From contig NZ_JAMBNX010000001.1 of assembly GCF_023715325.1 (NCBI RefSeq), positions 62,001-126,000 of the forward strand: 64,000 nt of DNA. The letters are read 5' to 3'. This document shows positions 1-8,028 of the stretch, piece after piece. This DNA is from Agromyces mediolanus. GTDB lineage: Bacteria; Actinomycetota; Actinomycetes; Actinomycetales; Microbacteriaceae. Position numbers and translations under genes: made by a program. Below the pieces are notes generated by a model. The model made no database searches. It saw only the letters and a program-made list of their open reading frames with translations, and was not told the DNA's origin. Position 1 is the stretch's first letter; each line of letters begins with the position of its first letter.

Positions 1-41
1 TCAAGGCACGCATCATCAAGCGCGAGGAGGGCGACGCGTAA
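1..41 (+). CDS. rplP: 50S ribosomal protein L16 (C-terminal end only)
   Basis: Only the last 12 codons and the TAA stop are inside the window, reading KARIIKREEGDA. This basic tail followed directly by the L29 gene is what the S10 operon order (rplP-rpmC-rpsQ) predicts. The stop codon overlaps the next start in a TAATG arrangement, so rplP and rpmC are probably translationally coupled. The rest of the gene lies upstream of the window. The identification rests on position plus this short tail. Confidence 0.8.
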   Translation, partial: KARIIKREEGDA

Positions 42-361
42 TGTCCGTCGGAACTAAGGGGCTCGAGACCGTCGAGCTCGACACCTTCGAAGACGAGCGT
101 CTCGTCGACGAGCTGAAGAAGGCCAAGGAAGAGCTGTTCAACCTGCGCTTCCAGTCGGCCACCGGCCAGCTCGAGAGCCACGGCCGCCTCCGCGCGGTCA
201 AGCGCGACATCGCCCGCATCTACACGGTGATCCGCGAGCGCGAGCTCGGCATCCGGGCCACCCCCGCTCCGGTCGAGGTCCCCGCCAAGGCCGAGAAGAA
301 GACCAAGAAGGCCAAGGCCGCTGACGACGCCGCCGACGCCGCTGAGACGAAGGAGGCCTGA
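41..361 (+). CDS. rpmC: 50S ribosomal protein L29
   Basis: L29 is a small alpha-helical protein of the large subunit near the peptide exit tunnel. The family core is seen at about residues 18-75 ([18 protein letters not shown], then [23 protein letters not shown]). At 106 residues it is longer than the usual 65-75: about 30 C-terminal residues form a Lys/Ala then Asp/Ala/Glu low-complexity tail. The ATG overlaps the rplP stop by one base and rpsQ follows after two bases. It belongs to the S10 operon. Confidence 0.95.
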   Translation: MSVGTKGLETVELDTFEDERLVDELKKAKEELFNLRFQSATGQLESHGRLRAVKRDIARIYTVIRERELGIRATPAPVEVPAKAEKKTKKAKAADDAADAAETKEA

Positions 362-363
362 TC

Positions 364-666
364 ATGGCTGAGACCAAGAAGGCCGCCACGGCCGAGGTCG
401 CCGAGACGGCCGAGCAGCGTCCGTACCGCAAGGTGCGCCGCGGCTACGTCGTCAGCGACAAGATGGACAAGACCATCGTCGTCGAGGTCGAGGACCGCGT
501 GAAGCACCCGCTGTACGGCAAGGTCATGCGTCGCACCTCGAAGGTCAAGGCGCACGACGAGCAGAACACCGCCGGCATCGGCGACCTGGTCGTCATCTCC
601 GAGACCCGGCCGCTCAGCGCCACCAAGCGCTGGCGCCTCGTCGAGATCGTCGAGAAGGCCAAGTAA
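364..666 (+). CDS. rpsQ: 30S ribosomal protein S17
   Basis: S17 is a primary 16S rRNA-binding OB-fold protein of the small subunit. The core runs from about residue 22 ([19 protein letters not shown]) through the [12 protein letters not shown] segment to the end ([23 protein letters not shown]). It has 100 residues, with an Ala/Glu-rich N-terminal extension of about 20 residues before the core. It starts two bases after the rpmC stop, as expected for a tightly packed ribosomal operon. No unusual feature apart from the short extension. Confidence 0.97.
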   Translation: MAETKKAATAEVAETAEQRPYRKVRRGYVVSDKMDKTIVVEVEDRVKHPLYGKVMRRTSKVKAHDEQNTAGIGDLVVISETRPLSATKRWRLVEIVEKAK

Positions 667-698
667 GCCTCCTGGCTTGCTTATAGAAGGAGTTCGAA

Positions 699-1067
699 GT
701 GCTTCAGCAAGAATCACGACTCAAGGTGGCCGATAACACCGGCGCCAAGGAGCTGCTCACGATCCGTGTCCTCGGTGGATCCAAGCGCCGGTACGCCGGC
801 CTCGGCGACATCATCGTCGCGACCGTCAAGGACGCGATCCCGGGCGGGAACGTGAAGAAGGGCGACGTGGTCAAGGCCGTCATCGTCCGCACCCGCAAGG
901 AGACCCGTCGTCCCGACGGCTCCTACATCAAGTTCGACGAGAACGCTGCGGTGATCCTCAAGAACGACGGCGAGCCGCGCGGCACCCGTATCTTCGGCCC
1001 GGTGGGCCGCGAGCTGCGCGACAAGAAGTTCATGAAGATCATCTCGCTGGCTCCGGAGGTGCTCTAA
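699..1067 (+). CDS. rplN: 50S ribosomal protein L14
   Basis: L14 is a highly conserved large-subunit protein at the subunit interface. The protein starts [18 protein letters not shown] and ends [12 protein letters not shown], and its 122 residues match the family length exactly. The start codon is GTG, preceded by an AAGGAG ribosome-binding site. The 32-base gap after rpsQ is the first sizeable gap of the cluster here and contains TTATAG, which might be a weak -10 element. rplX follows after three bases. Confidence 0.98.
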   Translation: MLQQESRLKVADNTGAKELLTIRVLGGSKRRYAGLGDIIVATVKDAIPGGNVKKGDVVKAVIVRTRKETRRPDGSYIKFDENAAVILKNDGEPRGTRIFGPVGRELRDKKFMKIISLAPEVL

Positions 1068-1070
1068 CCC

Positions 1071-1430
1071 ATGGCGAACATCAAGAAGGGCGACCTGGTC
1101 CAGGTCATCTCCGGCCGCAGCCAGGCCCGCGGTGGAGACCGCGGCAAGCAGGGCAAGGTCATCGAGGTGCTGGTCGACCAGAACCGCGTCGTCGTCGAGG
1201 GCGTCAACTACGTCACGAAGCACGTGCGGGTCGGCCAGACCCAGCGCGGCTCGAAGACCGGCGGCATCGAGACCCACGAGGCCCCGATCCACGTCTCGAA
1301 CGTCGCGATCGTCGACCCCGAGACCAAGAAGCCGACCCGCGTCGGCTTCCGCACCGAAACCGTGACGAAGGACGGGGTCTCCAAGACCGTCCGCGTTCGT
1401 TACGCCAAGAAGTCAGGTAAGGACCTCTGA
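1071..1430 (+). CDS. rplX: 50S ribosomal protein L24
   Basis: L24 is an early-assembly 23S rRNA-binding protein with a KOW motif. The KOW region is seen at residues 3-40 ([27 protein letters not shown]), and the typical [12 protein letters not shown] segment follows at about residue 65. The length of 119 residues is slightly above the 100-110 norm because of a basic C-terminus. The last base of its TGA is the first base of the rplE ATG, giving translational coupling with the next gene. Confidence 0.97.
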   Translation: MANIKKGDLVQVISGRSQARGGDRGKQGKVIEVLVDQNRVVVEGVNYVTKHVRVGQTQRGSKTGGIETHEAPIHVSNVAIVDPETKKPTRVGFRTETVTKDGVSKTVRVRYAKKSGKDL

Positions 1431-2014
1431 TGACTGAGACTGCCGTGGCGGCTGGCAAAATCCAGCCCCGCCTGAAGCAGAAGTACCGCGAGGAGATCTC
1501 GAAGGGCCTCCTGGAGCAGTTCGGCTACACGAACGTGCACCAGGTCCCGGGCCTCGTCAAGATCGTCGTCAACATGGGTGTCGGCGAGGCCGCGCGCGAT
1601 GGCAAGGTCATCGACGGCGCCATCGCCGACCTCACGAAGATCACCGGTCAGAAGCCGCAGGTCACGAAGGCCCGCAAGTCCATCGCGCAGTTCAAGCTGC
1701 GCGAGGGCCAGCAGATCGGCGCGCACGTCACGCTGCGCGGCGACCGCATGTGGGAGTTCCTCGACCGCCTCCTGTCGCTCGCGCTCCCGCGCATCCGCGA
1801 CTTCCGCGGCCTGAGCGACCGTCAGTTCGACGGCAACGGCAACTACACCTTCGGTCTCACGGAGCAGAGCGTGTTCCACGAGATCGACCAGGACAAGATC
1901 GACCGCGTTCGCGGCATGGACATCACCGTGGTGACCACCGCCAAGAACGACGACGAGGGTCGGGCGCTGCTCAAGTCGCTCGGCTTCCCGTTCAAGCAGG
2001 TCGAGAACGCGTAG
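1430..2014 (+). CDS. rplE: 50S ribosomal protein L5
   Basis: L5 binds 5S rRNA and contacts P-site tRNA. The family is clear from [21 protein letters not shown] near residue 40, the [23 protein letters not shown] segment, the [10 protein letters not shown] stretch and FTVTTAKND-like C-terminus ([22 protein letters not shown]). At 194 residues it is slightly longer than the usual 179-187. In most bacteria rpsN follows directly, but here a structured 165-base gap precedes rpsH. A candidate promoter for rpsH overlaps the 3' end of this gene. Confidence 0.98.
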   Translation: MTETAVAAGKIQPRLKQKYREEISKGLLEQFGYTNVHQVPGLVKIVVNMGVGEAARDGKVIDGAIADLTKITGQKPQVTKARKSIAQFKLREGQQIGAHVTLRGDRMWEFLDRLLSLALPRIRDFRGLSDRQFDGNGNYTFGLTEQSVFHEIDQDKIDRVRGMDITVVTTAKNDDEGRALLKSLGFPFKQVENA

Positions 2015-2020
2015 TAGACT
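1991..2020 (+). promoter_or_regulatory. Candidate internal promoter for rpsH onward
   Basis: TTCAAG at 1991-1996 and TAGACT at 2015-2020 are separated by 18 bases. The -10 element TAGACT is the same as at groES, coaA and other genes of this window. Transcription would begin at about 2027, giving rpsH a leader of roughly 150 bases that includes both hairpins at 2039-2113. This is inferred from motif spacing only. Confidence 0.45.
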
Positions 2021-2038
2021 CTACGAGTTTGTGCATGA

Positions 2039-2113
2039 GCCGGCACCGCTCCCCGAGCCAGTCGAGGGGAGCGGCGCCGGCACAGGCATTCGACGATTCG
2101 CAACCGCGAATCG
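2039..2113 (+). other. Two consecutive hairpins in the rplE-rpsH gap
   Basis: The first hairpin pairs 2039-2054 (GCCGGCACCGCTCCCC) with 2066-2081 (GGGGAGCGGCGCCGGC): 16 base pairs with one mismatch around an 11-base loop. The second pairs 2094-2101 (CGATTCGC) with 2106-2113 (GCGAATCG) perfectly around AACC. The place is where rpsN normally lies. No T-run follows either stem, so a regulatory leader or attenuator is as likely as a terminator. Confidence 0.65.
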
Positions 2114-2179
2114 CACCACCACAGGTCAGTCCCCGTGTACCGGGTCCTGAAACCTGGTGAACGTAAGGAACACATCGCC

Positions 2180-2578
2180 ATGACGATGACCGACCCGGTC
2201 GCTGACATGCTGACCCGTCTGCGGAACGCCAACTCCGCCCACCACGACGCGGTGTCGATGCCCCACTCCAAGCTGAAGGGCCACATCGCCGAGATCCTCA
2301 AGCGCGAGGGCTATATCGCCGACTTCGAGGTCACCGACGCGCGCGTCGGCAAGACCCTCACGCTGAGCCTCAAGTTCGGCCCGAACCGCGAGCGTTCGAT
2401 CGCGGGCATCAAGCGGGTCTCGAAGCCCGGTCTGCGCGTGTACGCGAAGTCGACCGAGCTCCCCAAGGTCCTCGGTGGCCTGGGCGTTGCGATCCTGTCC
2501 ACTTCCAGCGGTCTGCTCACCGACCGCCAGGCCGAGAAGAAGGGCGTGGGTGGGGAAGTCCTCGCCTACGTGTGGTAA
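2180..2578 (+). CDS. rpsH: 30S ribosomal protein S8
   Basis: S8 is a primary 16S rRNA-binding protein and, in many bacteria, the translational regulator of the spc operon. The start at 2180 gives [20 protein letters not shown], the canonical S8 N-terminus, and 132 residues, the family length; an upstream in-frame GTG at 2135 would add non-homologous sequence. AAGGA lies just upstream as a ribosome-binding site. The C-terminal motif [20 protein letters not shown] is diagnostic. It follows a structured leader instead of rpsN. Confidence 0.97.
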   Translation: MTMTDPVADMLTRLRNANSAHHDAVSMPHSKLKGHIAEILKREGYIADFEVTDARVGKTLTLSLKFGPNRERSIAGIKRVSKPGLRVYAKSTELPKVLGGLGVAILSTSSGLLTDRQAEKKGVGGEVLAYVW

Positions 2579-2582
2579 GTCC

Positions 2583-3119
2583 ATGTCACGAATCGGACGA
2601 CTCCCCATCGACATCCCCGCCGGTGTCGAGGTGAAGATTGACGGCTCCGCCGTCACCGTCAAGGGCCCGAAGGGTGAGCTCTCGCTCACCGTCGCGAGCC
2701 CCATCGAGGCCAAGGTCGATGGCGGCCAGGTCATCGTCAGCCGCCCGGACGACGAGCGCGAGTCGCGTTCGCTCCACGGCCTCACCCGCACGCTCATCGC
2801 CAACGACATCATCGGCGTGACCCAGGGCTACTCGAAGGGTCTCGAGATCGTCGGAACCGGGTACCGCGTGGCGCAGAAGGGCAGCGCGATCGAGTTCGCG
2901 CTCGGCTTCTCGCACCCGGTCGTCGTCGAGGCGCCCGCCGGCATCACCTTCGCGGTCGAGGGCAACACGAAGATCACCGTGTCGGGGATCTCGAAGCAGG
3001 CCGTCGGCGAGACCGCGGCCAACATCCGCAAGATCAAGAAGCCCGAGCCGTACAAGGGCAAGGGCATCCGCTACGCCGGCGAGGTCGTGCGTCGCAAGGC
3101 CGGAAAGGCTGGTAAGTAA
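2583..3119 (+). CDS. rplF: 50S ribosomal protein L6
   Basis: L6 lies near the factor-binding site of the large subunit. The start at 2583 gives [19 protein letters not shown], the family N-terminus, and 178 residues, the usual length. The signature [15 protein letters not shown] at about residue 80 and the ending [19 protein letters not shown] are both seen. It begins four bases after the rpsH stop. An in-frame start further upstream inside rpsH was rejected because it overlaps S8 coding sequence. Confidence 0.98.
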   Translation: MSRIGRLPIDIPAGVEVKIDGSAVTVKGPKGELSLTVASPIEAKVDGGQVIVSRPDDERESRSLHGLTRTLIANDIIGVTQGYSKGLEIVGTGYRVAQKGSAIEFALGFSHPVVVEAPAGITFAVEGNTKITVSGISKQAVGETAANIRKIKKPEPYKGKGIRYAGEVVRRKAGKAGK

Positions 3120-3121
3120 CC

Positions 3122-3481
3122 ATGGCCGTGAAGAGCAAGTCGGCTGCGCGTTCGCGCCGCCACACCCGCCTTCGCAAGAAGATCGTCGGCACCGAGCTGC
3201 GTCCGCGTCTCGTCGTGACCCGTTCGGCCCGCCACGTCTTCGTGCAGGTCGTCGACGACGCCCAGGGCCGCACCGTGGCCTCCGCGTCGACCATGGAGGC
3301 CGACCTCCGCGCGTTCGACGGTGACAAGACCGCCAAGGCGAAGAAGGTCGGCGAGCTCGTCGCCGAGCGCGCCAAGCAGGCCGGCATCGCCGAGGTCGTC
3401 TTCGACCGCGGCGGCAACAAGTACGCCGGTCGTGTCGCGGCGATCGCCGATGGAGCGCGAGAGGCAGGGCTGAACCTGTGA
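3122..3481 (+). CDS. rplR: 50S ribosomal protein L18
   Basis: L18 binds 5S rRNA together with L5. The protein of 119 residues shows the basic N-terminus ([17 protein letters not shown]), the [20 protein letters not shown] strand region and the C-terminal [24 protein letters not shown] signature. Its length is normal for the family. It follows rplF by two bases, and its stop overlaps the GTG start of rpsE by four bases (GTGA). Confidence 0.98.
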   Translation: MAVKSKSAARSRRHTRLRKKIVGTELRPRLVVTRSARHVFVQVVDDAQGRTVASASTMEADLRAFDGDKTAKAKKVGELVAERAKQAGIAEVVFDRGGNKYAGRVAAIADGAREAGLNL

Positions 3482-4182
3482 GTGAAAACACTGTGAAGGA
3501 GACCGAGGTGGCCGCTGAGGCACCCGTCGAGACCGCTGCCGGTACCGAGCAGCAGCCCGAGCGCCGCGAGCGCGACGGTCGCCGTGGTGGCCGTGACCGC
3601 GGCCAGGGCGGTCGCGACCGCGGTGGCCGCGACGCCGAGAAGAGCCAGTTCCTCGAGCGCGTCGTCACCATCAACCGTGTGTCGAAGGTCGTCAAGGGCG
3701 GCCGTCGCTTCAGCTTCACGGCGCTCGTCGTCGTGGGTGACGGCAACGGACTCGTCGGCGTCGGCTACGGCAAGGCGCGCGAGGTCCCGACCGCCATCTC
3801 GAAGGGCGTCGAGGAGGCGAAGAAGAACTTCTTCCGCGTCCCGCGCGTCGGCAGCACCATCCCGCACCCCGTGCAGGGTGAGGCGGCCGCCGGTGTCGTC
3901 CTCCTGCGTCCGGCTTCGCCGGGTACCGGTGTCATCGCCGGTGGTCCGGTCCGCGCCGTGCTCGAGTGCGCCGGGATCCACGACGTGCTGTCGAAGTCGC
4001 TCGGCTCGTCGAACACCATCAACATCGTGCACGCCACCGTCGAGTCGCTGAAGCAGCTCGAGGAGCCGCGCGCGGTCGCCGCTCGTCGTGGTCTCGACTA
4101 CGACGAGGTCGCACCCGCCCGTCTCCTGCGTGCCGAGGCCGAGGCGGCCGAGGCTGCCGCAGCAGCGAAGGCAGGTGCCTGA
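3478..4182 (+). CDS. rpsE: 30S ribosomal protein S5 with RG-rich N-terminal extension
   Basis: S5 takes part in decoding fidelity and in the mRNA entry helicase region. The conserved core starts at about residue 58 ([21 protein letters not shown]) and continues with [17 protein letters not shown] and the [20 protein letters not shown] segment. At 234 residues it exceeds the usual 165-200 because of an N-terminal low-complexity extension, first acidic and then rich in Arg/Gly/Asp (about residues 25-55), and a short Ala/Glu tail. The GTG start overlaps the rplR stop and rpmD overlaps its stop by one base. Confidence 0.97.
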   Translation: MSENTVKETEVAAEAPVETAAGTEQQPERRERDGRRGGRDRGQGGRDRGGRDAEKSQFLERVVTINRVSKVVKGGRRFSFTALVVVGDGNGLVGVGYGKAREVPTAISKGVEEAKKNFFRVPRVGSTIPHPVQGEAAAGVVLLRPASPGTGVIAGGPVRAVLECAGIHDVLSKSLGSSNTINIVHATVESLKQLEEPRAVAARRGLDYDEVAPARLLRAEAEAAEAAAAAKAGA

Positions 4183-4367
4183 TGGCCAAGCAGCTCAAGG
4201 TGACCCAGATCAAGTCCAAGGTGAGCGAGAAGCAGTACCAGCGCGACACGCTCCGGAGCCTCGGACTGAAGCGCATCGGCGACTCCGTCGTCCGTGAGGA
4301 CACGCCGCAGAACCGCGGCTACGTCAAGACGGTCGCCCACCTCGTGAAGGTTGAGGAGATTGACTAA
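4182..4367 (+). CDS. rpmD: 50S ribosomal protein L30
   Basis: L30 is a small two-domain-interface protein of the large subunit. The gene is 61 codons, [20 protein letters not shown] at the start and [18 protein letters not shown] at the end, with the [17 protein letters not shown] signature in the middle. Its ATG shares one base with the rpsE TGA, and its TAA shares one base with the rplO ATG (TAATG). The size agrees exactly with the family norm of about 60 residues. Confidence 0.97.
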   Translation: MAKQLKVTQIKSKVSEKQYQRDTLRSLGLKRIGDSVVREDTPQNRGYVKTVAHLVKVEEID

Positions 4368-5029
4368 TGGCTGACGAGAAGAACGTCGCCGAGGAGACCC
4401 CGAAGAAGGCTCCCGCGAAGAAGGCGCCGGCGAAGGCCGCCGCCGAGAAGGCTCCGGCCGCCAAGGCTCCGGCCAAGAAGGCCGGCGCCGCCAAGGCCGA
4501 CACCGCTGAGAAGGCTCCGGCCGAAAAGGCGCCCGCCAAGAAGGCTCCGGCCAAGAAGGCGGCACCGAAGGCCGACGTCGTCGAGGCCCGCGAGCAGGTC
4601 CTGAAGGTGCACCACCTTCGTCCGGCTCCCGGCGCCAAGAAGGACAAGACCCGCGTCGGTCGCGGTGAGGGCTCGAAGGGCAAGACCGCCGGTCGCGGCA
4701 CCAAGGGCACGAAGGCCCGCAACACGGTGCGCCCCGGCTTCGCGGGCGGCCAGCTTCCGTACCACATGCGTGCGCCGAAGCTCCGCGGCTTCAAGAACCC
4801 CTTCCGCGTCGAGTACCAGGCTGTGAACCTGGACAAGCTCGCGGAGCTCTACCCGAAGGGCGGCGACGTCACCGTCGCCGACCTGGTGGCCAAGGGCGTG
4901 GTTCGCAAGAACGAGCGCGTGAAGGTGCTCGGCAACGGCGACCTGCAGGTGAAGCTCAACGTCGCCGTCGACAAGGTCTCCGGCTCGGCCGAGCAGAAGA
5001 TCGTCGCGGCTGGCGGCTCGGTCAAGTAA
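4367..5029 (+). CDS. rplO: 50S ribosomal protein L15 with Lys/Ala/Pro-rich extension
   Basis: L15 is a late-assembly protein of the large subunit. The recognisable core starts at about residue 77 ([20 protein letters not shown]) with the glycine-rich [19 protein letters not shown] and the [17 protein letters not shown] motif. At 220 residues it is about 70 longer than usual. The excess is an N-terminal run of [11 protein letters not shown]-type repeats that resembles histone H1 tails. Such tails are known on some actinobacterial proteins; here it makes L15 strongly basic. It shares a base with rpmD. Confidence 0.95.
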   Translation: MADEKNVAEETPKKAPAKKAPAKAAAEKAPAAKAPAKKAGAAKADTAEKAPAEKAPAKKAPAKKAAPKADVVEAREQVLKVHHLRPAPGAKKDKTRVGRGEGSKGKTAGRGTKGTKARNTVRPGFAGGQLPYHMRAPKLRGFKNPFRVEYQAVNLDKLAELYPKGGDVTVADLVAKGVVRKNERVKVLGNGDLQVKLNVAVDKVSGSAEQKIVAAGGSVK

Positions 5030-5046
5030 CCGATCCAGCATCGAAG

Positions 5047-5100
5047 TTCGAGCCTGTCGGGACCTCGCGTATGATTCACGGGGGTCCTGACAGGCTCGAA
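5047..5100 (+). promoter_or_regulatory. secY promoter embedded in a 16-bp inverted repeat
   Basis: A candidate promoter has TTCGAG at 5047-5052, a 17-base spacer, and TATGAT at 5070-5075. The same stretch is an inverted repeat: TTCGAGCCTGTCGGGA (5047-5062) pairs with TCCTGACAGGCTCGAA (5085-5100), with one G/T mismatch. Read-through RNA from rplO could fold the full hairpin, whereas RNA started at the promoter (about 5082) would lack the left arm. Confidence 0.6.
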
Positions 5101-5165
5101 TCGCATCCGGGCGCCGCGCCCCGATGCTGTGTATGACGCTCCACGACGGAGCAACAGGAGGACGA

Positions 5166-6488
5166 GTGTTCAACGCGATCGGGCGGATCTTCCGCACGCC
5201 GGACCTGCGCCGGAAGATCGGCTTCACCCTGGGCATCATCGCCCTGTTCCGTCTGGGCTCGTTCATCCCCGCGCCGTTCGTGGACTTCTCGAACGTCCAG
5301 GCCTGTCTCGCGGCGAACCAGGGGGCGTCCGGGCTCTACGAGCTCGTGAACCTCTTCTCGGGCGGTGCGCTGCTGCAGCTGTCGATCTTCGCGCTCGGCA
5401 TCATGCCGTACATCACCGCGTCGATCATCGTGCAGCTCCTGCGCGTCGTGATCCCGCACTTCGAGACCCTCTACAAGGAGGGCCAGGCCGGTCAGGGCAA
5501 GCTGACCCAGTACACCCGGTACCTCACGATCGCCCTGGGCGTGCTGCAGTCGACCACCCTGATCACCGTCGCCCGCTCGGGCGCGCTGTTCAGCGGCTCG
5601 GCCGACCCGTCCTGCTCGCAGCTCATCACCAACGACGCCTGGTACGCGATCCTCCTGATGGTCATCACGATGACCGCGGGTACCGGCCTCATCATGTGGA
5701 TGGGCGAGCTCATCACCGAGCGCGGCATCGGCAACGGCATGTCGCTCCTCATCTTCACCTCGATCGCCTCGACCTTCCCCGGTTCGCTCTGGGCCATCGG
5801 CATCTCGCGCGGCTGGGACGTTTTCGCGATCGTCCTCGCGATCGGCCTCATCGTCGTCGTCGCGGTCGTCTTCGTCGAACAGTCGCAGCGGCGCGTGCCC
5901 GTGCAGTATGCGAAGCGCATGGTCGGTCGGCGCACCTACGGCGGCAACAACACCTACATCCCGATCAAGGTGAACATGGCCGGCGTCGTGCCGGTCATCT
6001 TCGCCTCCTCGCTGCTCTACCTGCCCGCGCTCATCGCGCAGTTCAACCAGCCGAAGGCGGGCGAGGAGATCCAGCCCTGGGTCGCGTGGATCACGAACTA
6101 CCTGACCAAGGGCGACCACCCGCTCTACATGCTGCTGTACTTCCTGCTCATCGTCGGCTTCACGTACTTCTACGTCGCGATCACCTTCAACCCCGACGAG
6201 GTCGCCGAGAACATGAAGAAGTACGGCGGCTTCATCCCCGGCATCCGCGCGGGCCGCCCGACGGCCGAGTACCTCGACTACGTGCTCACCCGCATCACGT
6301 TCCCGGGCTCGCTCTACCTGGGCCTCATCGCGCTCATTCCGCTCATCGCGTTCGCGCTGGTCGGGGCCAATCAGAACTTCCCGTTCGGCGGTGCATCGAT
6401 CCTGATCATCGTCGGCGTCGGTCTCGAGACCGTCAAGCAGATCGACGCGCAACTCCAGCAGCGACACTACGAAGGACTCCTCCGATGA
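5166..6488 (+). CDS. secY: Protein translocase channel subunit SecY
   Basis: SecY forms the protein-conducting pore of the Sec translocon in the cytoplasmic membrane. The GTG at 5166 is preceded by AGGAGGACGA and gives 440 residues with ten predicted membrane segments. Visible motifs are RIFRTPDLRRKIGFTLGI at the start, GIMPYITASIIVQLL in segment 2, the QYTRYLTI loop, ERGIGNGMSLLIF, and the C-terminal loop RAGRPTAEYLDYVLTRIT. An ATG at 5124 in frame lies before the ribosome-binding site and is rejected. The stop overlaps the adk start by four bases. Confidence 0.98.
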   Translation: MFNAIGRIFRTPDLRRKIGFTLGIIALFRLGSFIPAPFVDFSNVQACLAANQGASGLYELVNLFSGGALLQLSIFALGIMPYITASIIVQLLRVVIPHFETLYKEGQAGQGKLTQYTRYLTIALGVLQSTTLITVARSGALFSGSADPSCSQLITNDAWYAILLMVITMTAGTGLIMWMGELITERGIGNGMSLLIFTSIASTFPGSLWAIGISRGWDVFAIVLAIGLIVVVAVVFVEQSQRRVPVQYAKRMVGRRTYGGNNTYIPIKVNMAGVVPVIFASSLLYLPALIAQFNQPKAGEEIQPWVAWITNYLTKGDHPLYMLLYFLLIVGFTYFYVAITFNPDEVAENMKKYGGFIPGIRAGRPTAEYLDYVLTRITFPGSLYLGLIALIPLIAFALVGANQNFPFGGASILIIVGVGLETVKQIDAQLQQRHYEGLLR

Positions 6489-7111
6489 CCAGCGCCGACG
6501 CAGCCCGCTCCGCCCGTTTCCTCATCGTCGGCCCGCAGGGCTCCGGCAAGGGCACCCAGGGTGTGCTCGTCGCTGCGGCGTTCGACGTGCCCCAGATCGC
6601 GACCGGGGACATCTTCCGGGCCAACGTGAAGGGCGGCACCGCGCTCGGCAAGCAGGTGCAGTCGATCATCGAGGCCGGAGACCTGGTGCCCGACGAGCTG
6701 ACGAGCGCGCTCGTCGCCGACCGGCTCGCCCAGCCCGACGCGGCCGAGGGCTTCCTGCTCGACGGGTACCCGCGCAACCGCGGACAGGTCGCCGATCTCG
6801 ACGCCTTCCTGGAGCCCCGCGGTGAGGCGCTCGACGCCGTCATCGAGCTCGAGGTGCCGCGCGAGGAGTCCATCGCCCGGCTGCGTCAGCGCGCGGTCGA
6901 GCAGGGGCGCACCGACGACACCGAAGAGGTCATCGCGAACCGTCTCGCGATCTACGAGCGCGAGACTGCACCGATCCTCGACGTCTACCGAGCGCGGGGC
7001 ATCGTCGTGCGCATCGACGGCGTCGGCTCCCTCGACGAGGTCACCTCGCGCATCTTCGCAGCGCTGGCCGCCCGGGGGCTCGCCCCGGTGCACCCGGGCG
7101 TCGTCGCCTGA
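6485..7111 (+). CDS. adk: Adenylate kinase
   Basis: The enzyme interconverts ATP + AMP and 2 ADP in the cytosol. The P-loop GPQGSGKGTQ is at residues 14-23, followed by the AMP-binding ATGDIFRANVK region, GFLLDGYPRN at about residue 92, and a short lid region (RQRAVEQGRTDDTEEVIANRL). At 208 residues it is the short, zinc-free form usual in actinobacteria. Its ATG overlaps the secY TGA (ATGA), the classic secY-adk coupling. map follows four bases after its stop. Confidence 0.97.
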   Translation: MTSADAARSARFLIVGPQGSGKGTQGVLVAAAFDVPQIATGDIFRANVKGGTALGKQVQSIIEAGDLVPDELTSALVADRLAQPDAAEGFLLDGYPRNRGQVADLDAFLEPRGEALDAVIELEVPREESIARLRQRAVEQGRTDDTEEVIANRLAIYERETAPILDVYRARGIVVRIDGVGSLDEVTSRIFAALAARGLAPVHPGVVA

Positions 7112-7115
7112 GCCG

Positions 7116-7967
7116 GTGTTCCGCCGCTCCATCCTGAAGTCGCCGGCCGAGCTGCGCGCCATGCGCGCGGCCGGTGAGGCGACGGCGGCCGCACTCGACG
7201 AGGCGCGCCGGCTGATCGCCGTCGGCGCGACGCCGCTGGAACTCGATGCCGCCGCCGAGCGGGTCATCCTGGACCGTGGCGGCCGGTCGAACTTCCAGCT
7301 CGAGCCCGGCTACCGGCACACGCTCTGCGTCTCCGTCGACGACGACGTGGTGCACGGCATCCCGGGCGAGCGGCCGTTCCGCCCCGGGGACCTCGTCTCG
7401 GTCGACGGCGGCGCGGAGGTCGACGGCTGGAACGGCGACGCGGCGTTCTCGCTCGTGCTCGACGACCCCGACCGGCCGGAGGTGGTCGCGTCCCGTCGCG
7501 AACTCGTGCGGGTGACGGAGCTCGCGCTCTGGACCGGCATCGCCACGCTCGCGACGGCGCGTCACCTGAACGAGGTCGGTGGCGCGATCGAAGACGCGGT
7601 GCTCGCGGAGGCGGATGCCCCGGGCGGCACCGGCCGGCAGTACGGAATCCTGCTCGACTACGTGGGGCACGGCATCGGACGGCGCATGCACGAGGAGCCG
7701 CCGGTGTTCAACTATCGGGTCGACCGCCGCGGGCCGGCGGTGAAGCCGGGCCTCGTCGTCGCCATCGAGCCGATGATCGTCGCCGGCTCGATCGAGACCT
7801 TCGTGCGCGACGACGGCTGGACGGTGACGACCGCCGACGGCTCGGACGCCGCGCACGTCGAGCACTCGGTCGCCGTGCACGCCGACGGCATCTGGGTGCT
7901 CACCGCCGCAGACGGCGGCGCGGCCGGGCTCGCGCCCTTCGGCGTCACGCCGGTTCCCATTCCCTGA
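7116..7967 (+). CDS. map: Type I methionine aminopeptidase
   Basis: The enzyme removes the N-terminal methionine of new proteins using two divalent metals. The GTG at 7116 gives 283 residues. Metal-binding residues are visible: Asp in LVSVDGGAEVDGWNGDAAF (two Asp), His in DYVGHGIGRRMHEEPPVF, Glu in VVAIEPMIV and Glu in AHVEHSVAV; the substrate His is in RHTLCVSVDDDVVHG. It follows adk by four bases as usual. Normally infA would be next, but an inverted DUF222/HNH gene and ptsI intervene. Confidence 0.97.
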   Translation: MFRRSILKSPAELRAMRAAGEATAAALDEARRLIAVGATPLELDAAAERVILDRGGRSNFQLEPGYRHTLCVSVDDDVVHGIPGERPFRPGDLVSVDGGAEVDGWNGDAAFSLVLDDPDRPEVVASRRELVRVTELALWTGIATLATARHLNEVGGAIEDAVLAEADAPGGTGRQYGILLDYVGHGIGRRMHEEPPVFNYRVDRRGPAVKPGLVVAIEPMIVAGSIETFVRDDGWTVTTADGSDAAHVEHSVAVHADGIWVLTAADGGAAGLAPFGVTPVPIP

Positions 7968-7986
7968 GCCCGGCTGCAGCCCCTCC

Positions 7987-8028
7987 CGTTCCCACGCCAC
8001 CGTTCCCACGCCACCGTTCTCACGCCAC
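7987..8028. repeat. Three tandem 14-bp repeats (CGTTCCCACGCCAC)
   Basis: Units lie at 7987-8000, 8001-8014 and 8015-8028; the first two are identical and the third has one T for C change. They sit between the convergent ends of map and the DUF222/HNH gene and cover the stop codon of the latter. They may mark the edge of an inserted segment or simple slippage. No copy was seen at the other side of the gene. Confidence 0.85.

Noticed and set aside
2475-2582. Earlier in-frame start for rplF inside rpsH
   Set aside because: The added residues overlap S8 coding sequence and are not part of L6; the ATG at 2583 gives the exact family N-terminus.
5076-6467. A minus-strand open frame of 463 codons opposite secY
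   Set aside because: The product is extremely rich in Asp, Glu, Arg and His, mirrors SecY codons and has no ribosome-binding site.
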